DNA of 64,000 bases from Flagellimonas aurea (lineage in GTDB: Bacteria > Bacteroidota > Bacteroidia > Flavobacteriales > Flavobacteriaceae). The stretch is from NCBI RefSeq assembly GCF_017313785.1, contig NZ_JAFLNL010000003.1:372001-436000 (forward strand), in the 5' to 3' direction. The position numbers and the translations under genes are program-made. Shown here in pieces: positions 44,864 to 53,419 of this stretch; the stretch's first letter is position 1; every line of letters begins with the position of its first letter. The notes below the pieces were generated by a model that was given only the letters and a program-made list of their open reading frames with translations, was not told the origin of the DNA and did no database searches.

Positions 44864-44892
44864 ATCCGGATTCATTTATCATGAATCCGGAT
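44864..44892 (-). terminator. Hairpin between the peptide gene and the rest of its operon
   Basis: Perfect 11-bp stem ATCCGGATTCA / TGAATCCGGAT, 7-base loop, followed on the minus strand by TTCTTTTG. Placed 19 bp after the peptide stop codon, it would let most transcripts end there and give excess peptide over enzymes, a common feature of ribosomal peptide operons. Confidence 0.65.
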
Positions 44893-44910
44893 GACAAAAG
44901 TTTGATAGGT

Positions 44911-45054
44911 TTAGAAAGTGTAACTAGCTCCAATATAGCCTCTACAATCACCACTTGTACAAGCATAATTACTCTCGTTTTTCCACTTTGCCATCTCTAA
45001 TCTTTGCTCTAGTTCTTCGACTTTGAAGTTTTTTAAATCTTCACTTTTGTTCAT
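44911..45054 (-). CDS. Candidate ribosomal peptide precursor, 47 residues
   Basis: A small gene that begins MNKSEDLKNFKVEELEQRLE, an acidic amphipathic helix of the type used as RiPP leader, and ends with a polar core containing two cysteines, ACTSGDCRGYIGASYTF (C32 and C37). It has no signal peptide. It heads the minus-strand operon with the RRE-M50 and cyclase-like fusion and is followed at once by a hairpin. Possible modification sites are the two Cys, the Ser/Thr and the Tyr residues. No sequence family is recognised; the call rests on size, context and layout. Confidence 0.75.
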   Translation of the reverse strand: MNKSEDLKNFKVEELEQRLEMAKWKNESNYACTSGDCRGYIGASYTF

Positions 45055-45202
45055 AATTATAGTTTTAGGTTAATGCAATAAAATGCCTTTCTATTTGTAG
45101 TATTAAACTTATGAATATTTTTTTAAATTGACACTATCCGGGTTCAGATTATTCAAAATTTTTCTTAAAATGAAATCCACTACAATTATTACAATACTGT
45201 TT

Positions 45203-45240
45203 TGTAGCCTTCCTTAAAAATGTAGGATATCGTTAAATTC
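45203..45240. repeat. Solo left-type IS end
   Basis: TGTAGCCTTCCTTAAAAATG then TAGGATATCGTTAAATTC resembles the inner and outer parts of the intact IS left end (TGTAGCCTT... TAGGACATCGCTAAATTC). No transposase frame follows, so it is a diverged relic. Together with the ends at 39.5 kb it brackets the peptide operon. Confidence 0.6.
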
Positions 45241-45340
45241 AGTGACCTCCTTTGTATTTCTAATATTAAATGATTTAGCGATAATAGTTTCGATATCCTC
45301 CTTCAAAAAGTTTGAACTCTGTCCCGTTGAGGTCACGAAC

Positions 45341-45380
45341 AAAAAAAAAACGCCAGAGCAAAGCTTGGCGTTTTTTTTTG
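45341..45380. terminator. Bidirectional terminator
   Basis: CGCCA-G-AGC / GCT-TGGCG stem with A10 before and T9 after, between the IS relic and the DsrE-like gene. The U-tracts on both strands fit use from both sides. Confidence 0.8.
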
Positions 45381-45405
45381 TTATCCATATTTTTCACTAC
45401 AACAA

Positions 45406-45846
45406 TTAGTACGTTAGGACATTATAGCCCTTCGCTTGTAATTGAAGTACCCGCACAGTCCATGTGGCAACAGGTTCCATGCCCGAAATTAACTGGTCTT
45501 CAGAAACCCCCAATTTTTTCATGGCCACACTGCATACACTCACTCGAACTTTTCCCTTATACTCTTCATACAAGTCTTCCAACTCAGAACCTTTCACCAA
45601 GTTCTTCACGAACTTTCCCTTTGCAACAATTTCATAATCAGTGATTTCTACACCGCTTGCCAAGAGTTTATCATACAAATTTAACACCCCCCTAAAATGC
45701 CGCTCTTCACTGACACCAAAAGCAAATTGCTTTGTTTTTTGTAGGTCGGATACAATTTCTGCATCAAACTTTTCCTGTGCAACAAGCATAGGACCGGAAA
45801 ATACGGTCAGGATTGTTAAAATAATGGTGTAAAGAAATGGTTTCAT
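45406..45846 (-). CDS. Exported DsrE-like protein
   Basis: This 146-residue protein has a signal peptide (to MLVAQ) and a DsrE/YchN-like fold: FRGVLNLYDKLLASGVEITDYEIVAKG in the first half and VSVCSVAMKKLGVSEDQLISGMEPVATW with a conserved Cys in the second, ending ARGYNV-like LQAKGYNVLTY. DsrE-family proteins carry sulfur in relays; exported members are of unknown role. It lies 35 bp downstream of the MG2-like gene and may be the last gene of that operon. Confidence 0.72.
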   Translation of the reverse strand: MKPFLYTIILTILTVFSGPMLVAQEKFDAEIVSDLQKTKQFAFGVSEERHFRGVLNLYDKLLASGVEITDYEIVAKGKFVKNLVKGSELEDLYEEYKGKVRVSVCSVAMKKLGVSEDQLISGMEPVATWTVRVLQLQAKGYNVLTY

Positions 45847-45881
45847 GTTATACTGTTTTGAGTTGCTCTTTAAAAATACAT

Positions 45882-47654
45882 TTATTGACTACCATCTTCT
45901 ATCAAAATCGTCCTGTAAACAGAAATTGGTTTCCCATAGGTAGTAAATCCATCCAAGACAACTTCAAACTCGCCCGTTAAGTCCGAAGTATAGAACTCAA
46001 ATTGTAAATCTTCGTCGGCAATCTCAATATGTGGTTCCCATAATAGGATTCTACGGTAATCCGGAACCCGCTTTCCTTTTAAGTCTTCCGCATTGTATCG
46101 CTGTTTAAAATAGTTCTTTTGAGGAGAGGCTTTTTTTATAGAAACATTTATACCATGTTCGGGTGCATAATCTTCAAAATAGTTTCCATCTTTGGTTTTT
46201 ACGGACATCATTCCTTGATAATCCTTTCCTGCCATTCTAAATTGATCGCGTACCAGACTGATGGATTCAATTTGCTTTGCATCAAAATTCTTCACCTTTT
46301 CATGGTCCGGAATATAGACACCATCAATCAACAGAATGGCAGGAAAATCATTGGCCCGTTCATTGTATGTTTCAAAATCTTGGGCTATCCGAATATAATC
46401 GCTGCCATCAGGATTATTTCTGTACCCCGCATAATTGAGTACTTCAACAAGTGTTTCCTGAAAAGTGGGAAAACGCGTAAAATCGTCCAAATTTATAGTC
46501 TGTGACATCCCACCGTCGAAAGGATCGATAGGAGTTCCCAATAATACGGAATCGGGCTTTACAAAAAAGAATTGATTCTCCAACTGATTATGAATGCTTC
46601 GTTTTTTAATGAACCCGGAATATCCGGGCTGTAATAAAAAATTTTTAAAATCCAACCCGGAAGCGTCAAGTTTTGGTACTTCACCTAAAATAACGTTTAC
46701 ATCTTGCTTATTTTCGGCTACTTGCATTATGGCCCTGCCCTGCTTATAATCTTTCCGCAAATAGGTATAAAAACTCCCGCCACCGTCAGTTATGGCAAAT
46801 TTGAGCAAAAACTCTTCCCCTGGAACGGAAACCACCATTTTTGTACCTACGGAAGGTTGACCTTCTGCATCGGTTACTTTACCGAACAAAAGTTCGCCCC
46901 GTTGTTCGGGCAACAAAATACTATCGCCTACGGCTTTATCTAATTCTCCCTTGACCCCAAAATAAGTATTGGCATATGTAATGGCGTTTTCGGGTGGCTT
47001 CACTTGCATTTCGTCCTTCTTTTGAATTTTTAACGTGTAATTCCCATACCCCAACTGTGACTTGTAGTTTTTTAAACTGACGGTTACCCTTTCTCTGGTC
47101 CCGATATCGATTTTGGCCAATTTTATTTGTATAACGCTGGAATCTACAGGTTGACCTACTGTTTCGGTTACCATTTTTTCTTCTTCCCAATTATCCGATA
47201 GGAGTTGGGATTGATTTATCTGATAAGGATTGATAATGACCAAATCATCCTTGAACACCTGCTCCATGCCGTTGTTTTTCATCCATTGGGTATACCCCAG
47301 CAGTTTGTAATTTCCTGAAGGCACATCGGTATTGATAAAAAAGTCTCCTTGAGACCTACCCTTTTGCAATCGAATTTTTTGTTCCAACACATACTCCCCT
47401 AGGTGATTGACCAAGGCCACATATCCAACAAAGCTCACATTACTGGCACGGTTATTCTGTGCATTGAAACAATAAAAGGCGTAATACAGATATTCGCCCG
47501 TGAATACAATTGGCCCAGTGTGGTGCACATAGACCTTTTCCTGAGGCAAGCTTTTCAGGTCTTGTAATTCTTCCTCGCTACTTATTACATATTGGGCCCG
47601 CCCTTGTAGGGTCACAGCTACTAGAATCAGAAAAGCTATCCAATGTTTTTTCAT
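45882..47654 (-). CDS. Exported MG2-like (alpha-2-macroglobulin-type) protein with plug-like tail
   Basis: This 590-residue protein has a signal peptide (to LQGRAQ). The N-terminal part matches the Bacteroidota macroglobulin-like domain (PQEKVYVHHTGPIVFTGEYLYYAFYCF, VPSGNYKLLGYTQWM), followed by Ig-like repeats and, at about 440-510, a stretch similar to TonB-receptor plugs (PAILLIDGVYI ... IESISLVRDQFRMAGKDYQGMMSVKT). Last or next-to-last gene of the TonB receptor/DUF4249 operon, 12 bp after DUF4249 copy 2. Probably an outer-membrane accessory to uptake. Confidence 0.78.
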   Translation of the reverse strand: MKKHWIAFLILVAVTLQGRAQYVISSEEELQDLKSLPQEKVYVHHTGPIVFTGEYLYYAFYCFNAQNNRASNVSFVGYVALVNHLGEYVLEQKIRLQKGRSQGDFFINTDVPSGNYKLLGYTQWMKNNGMEQVFKDDLVIINPYQINQSQLLSDNWEEEKMVTETVGQPVDSSVIQIKLAKIDIGTRERVTVSLKNYKSQLGYGNYTLKIQKKDEMQVKPPENAITYANTYFGVKGELDKAVGDSILLPEQRGELLFGKVTDAEGQPSVGTKMVVSVPGEEFLLKFAITDGGGSFYTYLRKDYKQGRAIMQVAENKQDVNVILGEVPKLDASGLDFKNFLLQPGYSGFIKKRSIHNQLENQFFFVKPDSVLLGTPIDPFDGGMSQTINLDDFTRFPTFQETLVEVLNYAGYRNNPDGSDYIRIAQDFETYNERANDFPAILLIDGVYIPDHEKVKNFDAKQIESISLVRDQFRMAGKDYQGMMSVKTKDGNYFEDYAPEHGINVSIKKASPQKNYFKQRYNAEDLKGKRVPDYRRILLWEPHIEIADEDLQFEFYTSDLTGEFEVVLDGFTTYGKPISVYRTILIEDGSQ

Positions 47655-47666
47655 AAGTTTTGTTTT

Positions 47667-49025
47667 TTAATCTATCCAGAAATCGGGTTTTACATTTGAG
47701 CCAACTACATTACAATCTCCACAGATTGTAGGAACAACAAAATAAGGACCTTCACATTCATCCGGTAGAGTAGCGTTATCTTGGTAATATTCCACCAATC
47801 CAAGTTTAATACTACCAATTAGAGGTCTGGCACAATCTGCCGGAGGAGGTAGAGAGGGGCCATCTCTTTCTGGATTACCAAGAATCGGAGCGATTGGATT
47901 TTCACAATTGACGGTCCCAAAATATGGAGGAAGGGGTTCTCCCGGGAACAAATCCTCGAAATTGAAATATAGGCGTTCGCTAACCTCGGTGCTCACATCA
48001 AAAAATCCGATTACAGGAACACTACCGTCAACACTGGACATATTACCCTCCAAGCTACCTGGCTGTACTTGGCTAAAAAGCGACTCACTTTGGGAAAATG
48101 CAACCAGTTTTTCGTAAAAATCAAAAGCTTCTCTCGAAACTCCTCTTTGTTTTACCAAAATACTGTAACGATGGGATATAATTGGATTATCGATTCCTAT
48201 GAACCGAACCATGGTACGTTCTGCCCTATTTCCGTTGAGTCTGTTGCCATTTAACAAAACTTCTCCATTAGAAAAATCGGTTCGGTAACAAACCTGCTCC
48301 TCTCTTTCTCTGGGCACCAATTGAACATCAGGATACAAAACCTCAATATCTCCATTGCTAAATTCTATAATCTCTTGGTTTTCCCTTATGATCTCAAATT
48401 CGTAAGGTGTCCAATAGGGAGCTATAATATTGTAGGTTTCTTCGTAAGCATAACGAAACAACTTACTTCCGTCAGATTCAAAAGAGGTGTCCACAAAAAT
48501 ACCAACACCGTCAAGACCAGCATCACTAACCATACGCTCCGCATAAACATTATCTATGGTAGAGGTTTCCGGCAGCTGCATGGGGGCCGAGGAATATTCT
48601 TCACCATTGGAAGTGGAGACAAACAATTGATAGGAAGCATTTGGAACGGCTCTAAATGACGTAACGGATTCATAAGTACCTTCCTCAGTTTCTTCAAATC
48701 GGTAAACCGTTCCATTGTTCACACGAATTTCAACCTCCGCTCCTCTTTCAAAATCAGGTTGAAGTCCACGTTCTATTACAAAAGGAGCATTGGTATTGAA
48801 CAACCTTTCTTCTTCCACATTAACAGTGCTATCACTTTCCACTCGCTGCATTCGACTTAGGAAAATTCTCTGAGCCGTTTCCACATCTGTGATATTGGCT
48901 TCCACCACCAAGGCTCCCACCATGCTGGTATCGGAAAGTATTTCCGAAGTTGCCTCAAAAGGCTCCACACAGCCAACTATCGATAAAGCAATCACCCAGC
49001 CATATGTGTATTTCCTAAAACTCAT
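47667..49025 (-). CDS. DUF4249 lipoprotein (copy 2)
   Basis: This 452-residue lipoprotein begins MSFRKYTYGWVIALSIVGC with lipobox SIVGC. DUF4249 pattern: VGALVVEANITDVETAQRIFLSR, EEGTYESVTSFRAVPNASYQLFVSTSNGEEYSS, LFSQVQPGSLEGNMSS and a C-terminal CGDCNVVGSNVKPDFW. The start is ATG 49025, overlapping the previous gene by 4 bp. Paired with copy 1 and a TonB receptor, it is likely a surface partner of the receptor, analogous to SusD. Ligand unknown. Confidence 0.88.
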   Translation of the reverse strand: MSFRKYTYGWVIALSIVGCVEPFEATSEILSDTSMVGALVVEANITDVETAQRIFLSRMQRVESDSTVNVEEERLFNTNAPFVIERGLQPDFERGAEVEIRVNNGTVYRFEETEEGTYESVTSFRAVPNASYQLFVSTSNGEEYSSAPMQLPETSTIDNVYAERMVSDAGLDGVGIFVDTSFESDGSKLFRYAYEETYNIIAPYWTPYEFEIIRENQEIIEFSNGDIEVLYPDVQLVPREREEQVCYRTDFSNGEVLLNGNRLNGNRAERTMVRFIGIDNPIISHRYSILVKQRGVSREAFDFYEKLVAFSQSESLFSQVQPGSLEGNMSSVDGSVPVIGFFDVSTEVSERLYFNFEDLFPGEPLPPYFGTVNCENPIAPILGNPERDGPSLPPPADCARPLIGSIKLGLVEYYQDNATLPDECEGPYFVVPTICGDCNVVGSNVKPDFWID

Positions 49026-50359
49026 TCTTCCACCCAAAAATCTGGTTCTACATTACTTCCCAAAAGTGTACAGTCCCCACATATTCTTGGCACAAAGATA
49101 TACGGACCAGGACAGGACGCATTGGGCACCAACCCTTCGTAATAATCTTCATAATAGCAGATCAACCCCAAATTCACTTGCTCTATAACAGACTGTGGGC
49201 ATCCATCTGACCCTGCGTCAGGGCTACAATAAGATCCATGAGATTCTGGAGATGTATACAATCCACAGTTGAATCCAAAAGCATATTGCGGCAGATCTTC
49301 TTCTGGAAAAAAATCATCAAAATTAAAAAATAGCCGCCAATCCGAAACTCCCAGGGCCTCCACATAGCCCAAAACATTCTCACTGGTTCCATCCTTTCTA
49401 TGTACATTGGCATAGATAGCCCCTGGCTGTATTTGGGAAAATACATTATCCGACTGGGAAAACGAATTCAGGGTTTCATAGAAAGAATACGCATCAGCTG
49501 ATTGTACCTGTTGTTGCACCAAAATGCTATATCTATGGGAAATGACAAAATTATCCTTTCCTATAAAACGGACCAATTTTCCTGAAATATTGCTCTCTGG
49601 CAGACCTGCTGTACTTAATTGGTCTATTGTCGTTGAGGAAATTGTATTGTAGCACACCTTATTTTGTATCTCCCTGGGCACAATTTCCAACGTATAAGTT
49701 GGCACTGGTAAAGCGCAGGGGTCATAATTTGTTAACCTAAAATCATCTTTTTGCCAATACGGTGCCACTATTTTATAGGTTTCTTCGTAAACATATTTAT
49801 AAAACTGTGTATTGCCTTGCTGTGGTTCGCTATCTGCATAAATGGCAATCCCTTCCTCTCCGTTGTCACTTATGGCTCTTTCTGCATACACATTGGTTAA
49901 TTGAGACTTTCCCGGTACGATCAATGGGTCCGATTCATATTCCACACCACTGCTGGTCTCTATTTCCAAGATATAGGAAACCCCCATTTCCAAGGCAAAT
50001 TGTTGGTTGGAAAGGTAAATACCCTCATCGTCTTCGGTAAAGCTGAATTCAGCACCATTATCCCCAATAACCCTTACTGTTGCGCCACCCTCCATATCCA
50101 CCGAATCCAACGGCCGGCTTCCCAAGGGGATGTAGGGATTATAAATTGTGTCCGTCTCAAGGTCCAAATGAAGACTGCTACGACTCAAATACACTTTTTG
50201 CGTGATCACCTCGTCAGTTAACCCAGCTTCCACGACCAAGGAAGGGGTTTGTCCCTCTTCTCCTAGTGTCTCAATCTCGAGCTCATCCAAACATGCACAT
50301 AAAACCATAAATGGCAGTAGGCACAAAACAATTCGATATCTAAACTTATAAGACCTCAT
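49022..50359 (-). CDS. DUF4249 lipoprotein (copy 1)
   Basis: This 445-residue paralogue of the next gene has lipobox VLCAC. It contains PSLVVEAGLTDEVITQKVYLSRSS, FALEMGVSYILEIETSSGVEYES, VFSQIQPGAIYANVHR and ends CGDCTLLGSNVEPDFW, sharing the C-terminal Cys-rich tail with copy 2. The start is ATG 50359, which overlaps the TonB receptor stop by one base (TGATG). The twofold presence suggests duplication inside the operon. Confidence 0.88.
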   Translation of the reverse strand: MRSYKFRYRIVLCLLPFMVLCACLDELEIETLGEEGQTPSLVVEAGLTDEVITQKVYLSRSSLHLDLETDTIYNPYIPLGSRPLDSVDMEGGATVRVIGDNGAEFSFTEDDEGIYLSNQQFALEMGVSYILEIETSSGVEYESDPLIVPGKSQLTNVYAERAISDNGEEGIAIYADSEPQQGNTQFYKYVYEETYKIVAPYWQKDDFRLTNYDPCALPVPTYTLEIVPREIQNKVCYNTISSTTIDQLSTAGLPESNISGKLVRFIGKDNFVISHRYSILVQQQVQSADAYSFYETLNSFSQSDNVFSQIQPGAIYANVHRKDGTSENVLGYVEALGVSDWRLFFNFDDFFPEEDLPQYAFGFNCGLYTSPESHGSYCSPDAGSDGCPQSVIEQVNLGLICYYEDYYEGLVPNASCPGPYIFVPRICGDCTLLGSNVEPDFWVEE

Positions 50360-53157
50360 CAAAACTTGAAATTATAGGTTATAGAAGGGATCGGGACTCC
50401 GAAAATGGAGCTTTGCAATGCTTTTACTTCGCCCTCTTCTGTTACAAAAAACACAGAGTATGGATTGTTTCTTCCAAGTACGTTGTACACTTGGATGGTG
50501 ATAAAACTATGGGCCAACTTGTTCTTTTTGTGATTACCCTCTATATTGATTCCCAGATCTAAACGGTAATAATCGGGTATCCTAAATTTGTTGCGATCGC
50601 TAAAAGTGACATAATCCGCATTGTTGAACCTAAAAGTTCCCACGGGATATGTAATGGGCCTACCAGTTTGGTATGCAAAGTTCATGGACACGCTATAACG
50701 TCTTGTAAACTTGTAATTGGCAATAACGCTCAGGTCATGGGGCTTATCAAAATTTGACGGAAAAAACTCCCCATTATTAATGCGTTCCTCACTAGTATCC
50801 CCATCAAATCTATATTTAGATCTGGAGTAGGTGTAACTGACCCATCCGTTTAAGTCGCCCCTGTTTTTCTTTAAAAGAAATTCAACACCGTATGCCTTAC
50901 CTTCCCCTTGAAGCACTTCGGTCTCCACATTTTCATTGAGCAATAGGTCGGCTCCGGTTTTAAAATCGAGAACATCATCCATCCTTTTATAATATCCCTC
51001 CAAACTCAATTCGTACATGTTTCCGTTAAAATTTTTAAAAAGCCCAAAGGTGGCCTGATATCCCTTTTGAGGTTTAATGTTCAAGTCCGATAGTTTCCAA
51101 GTATCGATGGGTGAAACGGTGGTATTGTTAGAGAGTGTGTGAATAAATTGATAGGAGTTGTTAAAGCTGGCTTTTATAGAGAAGTCCGGGGCAAATAAAT
51201 ATCTGGCCGACACCCTTGCCTCCGGCCCTCCATAGGTTTTTATGAATTCACCACTGCCATAAGCAATGGTATCTTGAACAGTGGTCTCGCTCCGAGGAGC
51301 ATCCTCCTGATAGGTGTTTTGTGTTGCCTCTCCCATGGCCACATAAAAAGCGTACCTCGCCCCCACATTGAACAGCAACCTGTCGGACACCTTAAACTCA
51401 TCACCAATAAAGAGCGCCCCTTCCAAGGCCTGCTCTTGATCGATGGAAATGGGCTCTACGTTGGAATCGGAATCCTTAGGCTCAACATTTCCGGGTTCCA
51501 CTGCGTAATATTTTGCAGAAAGCCCGTAATCGAATGTATGCGCATCGCTCAAACGGGTATTCAACCTATATCGGAGTTCCGATTCATTGATACTATAGTC
51601 CAATTCGAAATTGCTATTGCCCTCGTCATCATAATCAATACCAAAATTGTAATTGCTATTGCTTGCCGTAAGGACTCCCGTGGTTTTTTCGCTAAGCTTG
51701 TGCGCCCAGCGAATCGAACCTAATCGGTTACTGTAATTGTATAGCGAATCTGAAGTTATACTGAAATTATCCTTACTGTAGTATGCGGTTCCTCGTATCT
51801 CACTATTTTCATTGAATTTATGGTGGTACTTTACAATTCCATCAAAGAATGATGCCTCACTATTGTTCAAGGATTCCTCGTCCAACGATTGAAGTATCCA
51901 ATCAGCATAGGCTCCCCTTCCACCAATCATTAATGAAGATATTTCTTTTTTTAGTGGGATTTCCAAAGCCAAATTACCTGTTACCGGTCCAATGGATCCC
52001 TCCCCTGATATCTTTTCTGTATCCCCATTCTTGGTCTCGATATCCAATACCGATGAAAGTCGCCCTCCAAACTCTACCGGTGGTGCGCCTTTATAAATAT
52101 TTACCTTTTCTGTGGTAAACGGATTCAATGCTTGAAATATGCCGAAGAAATGAGTAGGATTATAGATTACGGCATCATCCAGCAAAACCAAGTTTTGGTC
52201 CGTTTTCCCCCCTCTCACATTCAATCCGGTTGCACCTTCACCTGCCGATGAAATTCCAGGAAGTGCTTTGGCCACCTCCAAAATATTGCGTTCTCCCAAA
52301 ATCAGTGGAATATCCTTTGACTCTTCTGAGCTTATCTCCTCACTACCGGATATAGCGTCCTCTACATTGCTCCCGGCATCTGCCTCCACTACTACCTCTT
52401 GCAATTGCTCTAGACTTTCCTGCAATTGAAGGTTCAAGGTTCCATCGTTGTACATGATCACCTCTCGTTCCGAATCCATAATTCCCATAGCACTGGCGAC
52501 TATCACATTATAACCTGCAGGCAAAACAAGTTCATACTCTCCTTGCTCGTTAGTCACTTCAACACCATTGCCCCCCCTTACTCTTAAGGCCAAATCAGGT
52601 ATGGGCGCTCCTGTTTGAGCATTTATCACTCGGCCCGATAATCTATATGTAGACCTTAAATTTTGCTCATCCGTTCGTCCAATTCGGACCACTGGAAGGT
52701 CTTGTGAGGTTTGCGACACTTCATCATTGTAGAATATAGGAGGGGGAAGGTTTCCTTGGGCAATCGCCCCTAGTTTTTCCGCAATTGAATCATTTTGCTT
52801 ATAAAAACTAGGTGGAAGTCCATCATAAACTACTGTATTCTGTAATAGAAATACTCGATTCTCCTCCTCCAGAACGTAAAAGTTCAATGATGTATCGGAT
52901 AAAATAGCATTAAGGATTTCGGTAATCGAAGCATCCATAAAGTTTTCTGTCACCTCTATATTTTCAATCCAATCCTCGAGGTAGAAAAAAGAATAACCGG
53001 ATTTGTCTTCCAATTCCCGAAAGAACTGAGAAGAAGTTTTAGAATCACCCGAAATGGTAATGGATGAATTTTGAGAGAACGTCAATTGTACCATCAGAAA
53101 GATGGCAACTAGACTTCCCTTCTTGCGAAAAGAATAAAATCTAAGAAAAAATGTCAA
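50359..53157 (-). CDS. TonB-dependent receptor with STN and carboxypeptidase-like N-terminus
   Basis: This 932-residue outer-membrane receptor has a signal peptide in MTFFLRFYSFRKKGSLVAIF. It is followed by a secretin/TonB short N-terminal domain (ISGDSKTSSQFFRELEDKSG ... ILNAILSDTSLNFYVLEEENRVFLLQ), a CarboxypepD_reg-like domain (RLSGRVINAQTGAPIPDLALRV) and the plug (KALPGISSAGEGATGLNVRGG, DDAVIYNPTHFFGIFQALN). The beta-barrel ends VPIPSITYNFKF. No ATG is available; TTG 53157 is used. First gene of the DUF4249 operon. The STN domain suggests sigma/anti-sigma signalling, but no such pair is adjacent. Confidence 0.93.
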   Translation of the reverse strand: MTFFLRFYSFRKKGSLVAIFLMVQLTFSQNSSITISGDSKTSSQFFRELEDKSGYSFFYLEDWIENIEVTENFMDASITEILNAILSDTSLNFYVLEEENRVFLLQNTVVYDGLPPSFYKQNDSIAEKLGAIAQGNLPPPIFYNDEVSQTSQDLPVVRIGRTDEQNLRSTYRLSGRVINAQTGAPIPDLALRVRGGNGVEVTNEQGEYELVLPAGYNVIVASAMGIMDSEREVIMYNDGTLNLQLQESLEQLQEVVVEADAGSNVEDAISGSEEISSEESKDIPLILGERNILEVAKALPGISSAGEGATGLNVRGGKTDQNLVLLDDAVIYNPTHFFGIFQALNPFTTEKVNIYKGAPPVEFGGRLSSVLDIETKNGDTEKISGEGSIGPVTGNLALEIPLKKEISSLMIGGRGAYADWILQSLDEESLNNSEASFFDGIVKYHHKFNENSEIRGTAYYSKDNFSITSDSLYNYSNRLGSIRWAHKLSEKTTGVLTASNSNYNFGIDYDDEGNSNFELDYSINESELRYRLNTRLSDAHTFDYGLSAKYYAVEPGNVEPKDSDSNVEPISIDQEQALEGALFIGDEFKVSDRLLFNVGARYAFYVAMGEATQNTYQEDAPRSETTVQDTIAYGSGEFIKTYGGPEARVSARYLFAPDFSIKASFNNSYQFIHTLSNNTTVSPIDTWKLSDLNIKPQKGYQATFGLFKNFNGNMYELSLEGYYKRMDDVLDFKTGADLLLNENVETEVLQGEGKAYGVEFLLKKNRGDLNGWVSYTYSRSKYRFDGDTSEERINNGEFFPSNFDKPHDLSVIANYKFTRRYSVSMNFAYQTGRPITYPVGTFRFNNADYVTFSDRNKFRIPDYYRLDLGINIEGNHKKNKLAHSFITIQVYNVLGRNNPYSVFFVTEEGEVKALQSSIFGVPIPSITYNFKF

Positions 53158-53419
53158 TGGTTTGTTGAATTAGCTTAAATAAATTTAACAAAAAATTAGC
53201 AACAAATTGAAAATTCTTACCTGCTATCCAATATTCACCATAAAAATTATTGTTTTTGAAAATCTAGAGCAATCAAATTGACAGTTAGCTAAAATTTTTG
53301 AACGAAATTCAAATACCAGACAAATGAAACACGTTAAATCATTGAAGACCAATCCTAATTAGCAACAATACGTTACATCAAAAAAAACTGACTTGCAAAC
53401 CAACAACTGTTATTAAGGG

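Noticed and set aside
45242..45340. N-terminal half of the cut WYL regulator to the right of the solo IS end
   Set aside because: The minus-strand frames here (for example one with NGTEFKLFEGGYRNYYR) do not resemble a WYL or HTH domain.
45406..45846. DsrE-like gene as part of the peptide operon
   Set aside because: A bidirectional terminator and an IS relic separate it from the peptide operon; it sits 35 bp behind the MG2-like gene instead.
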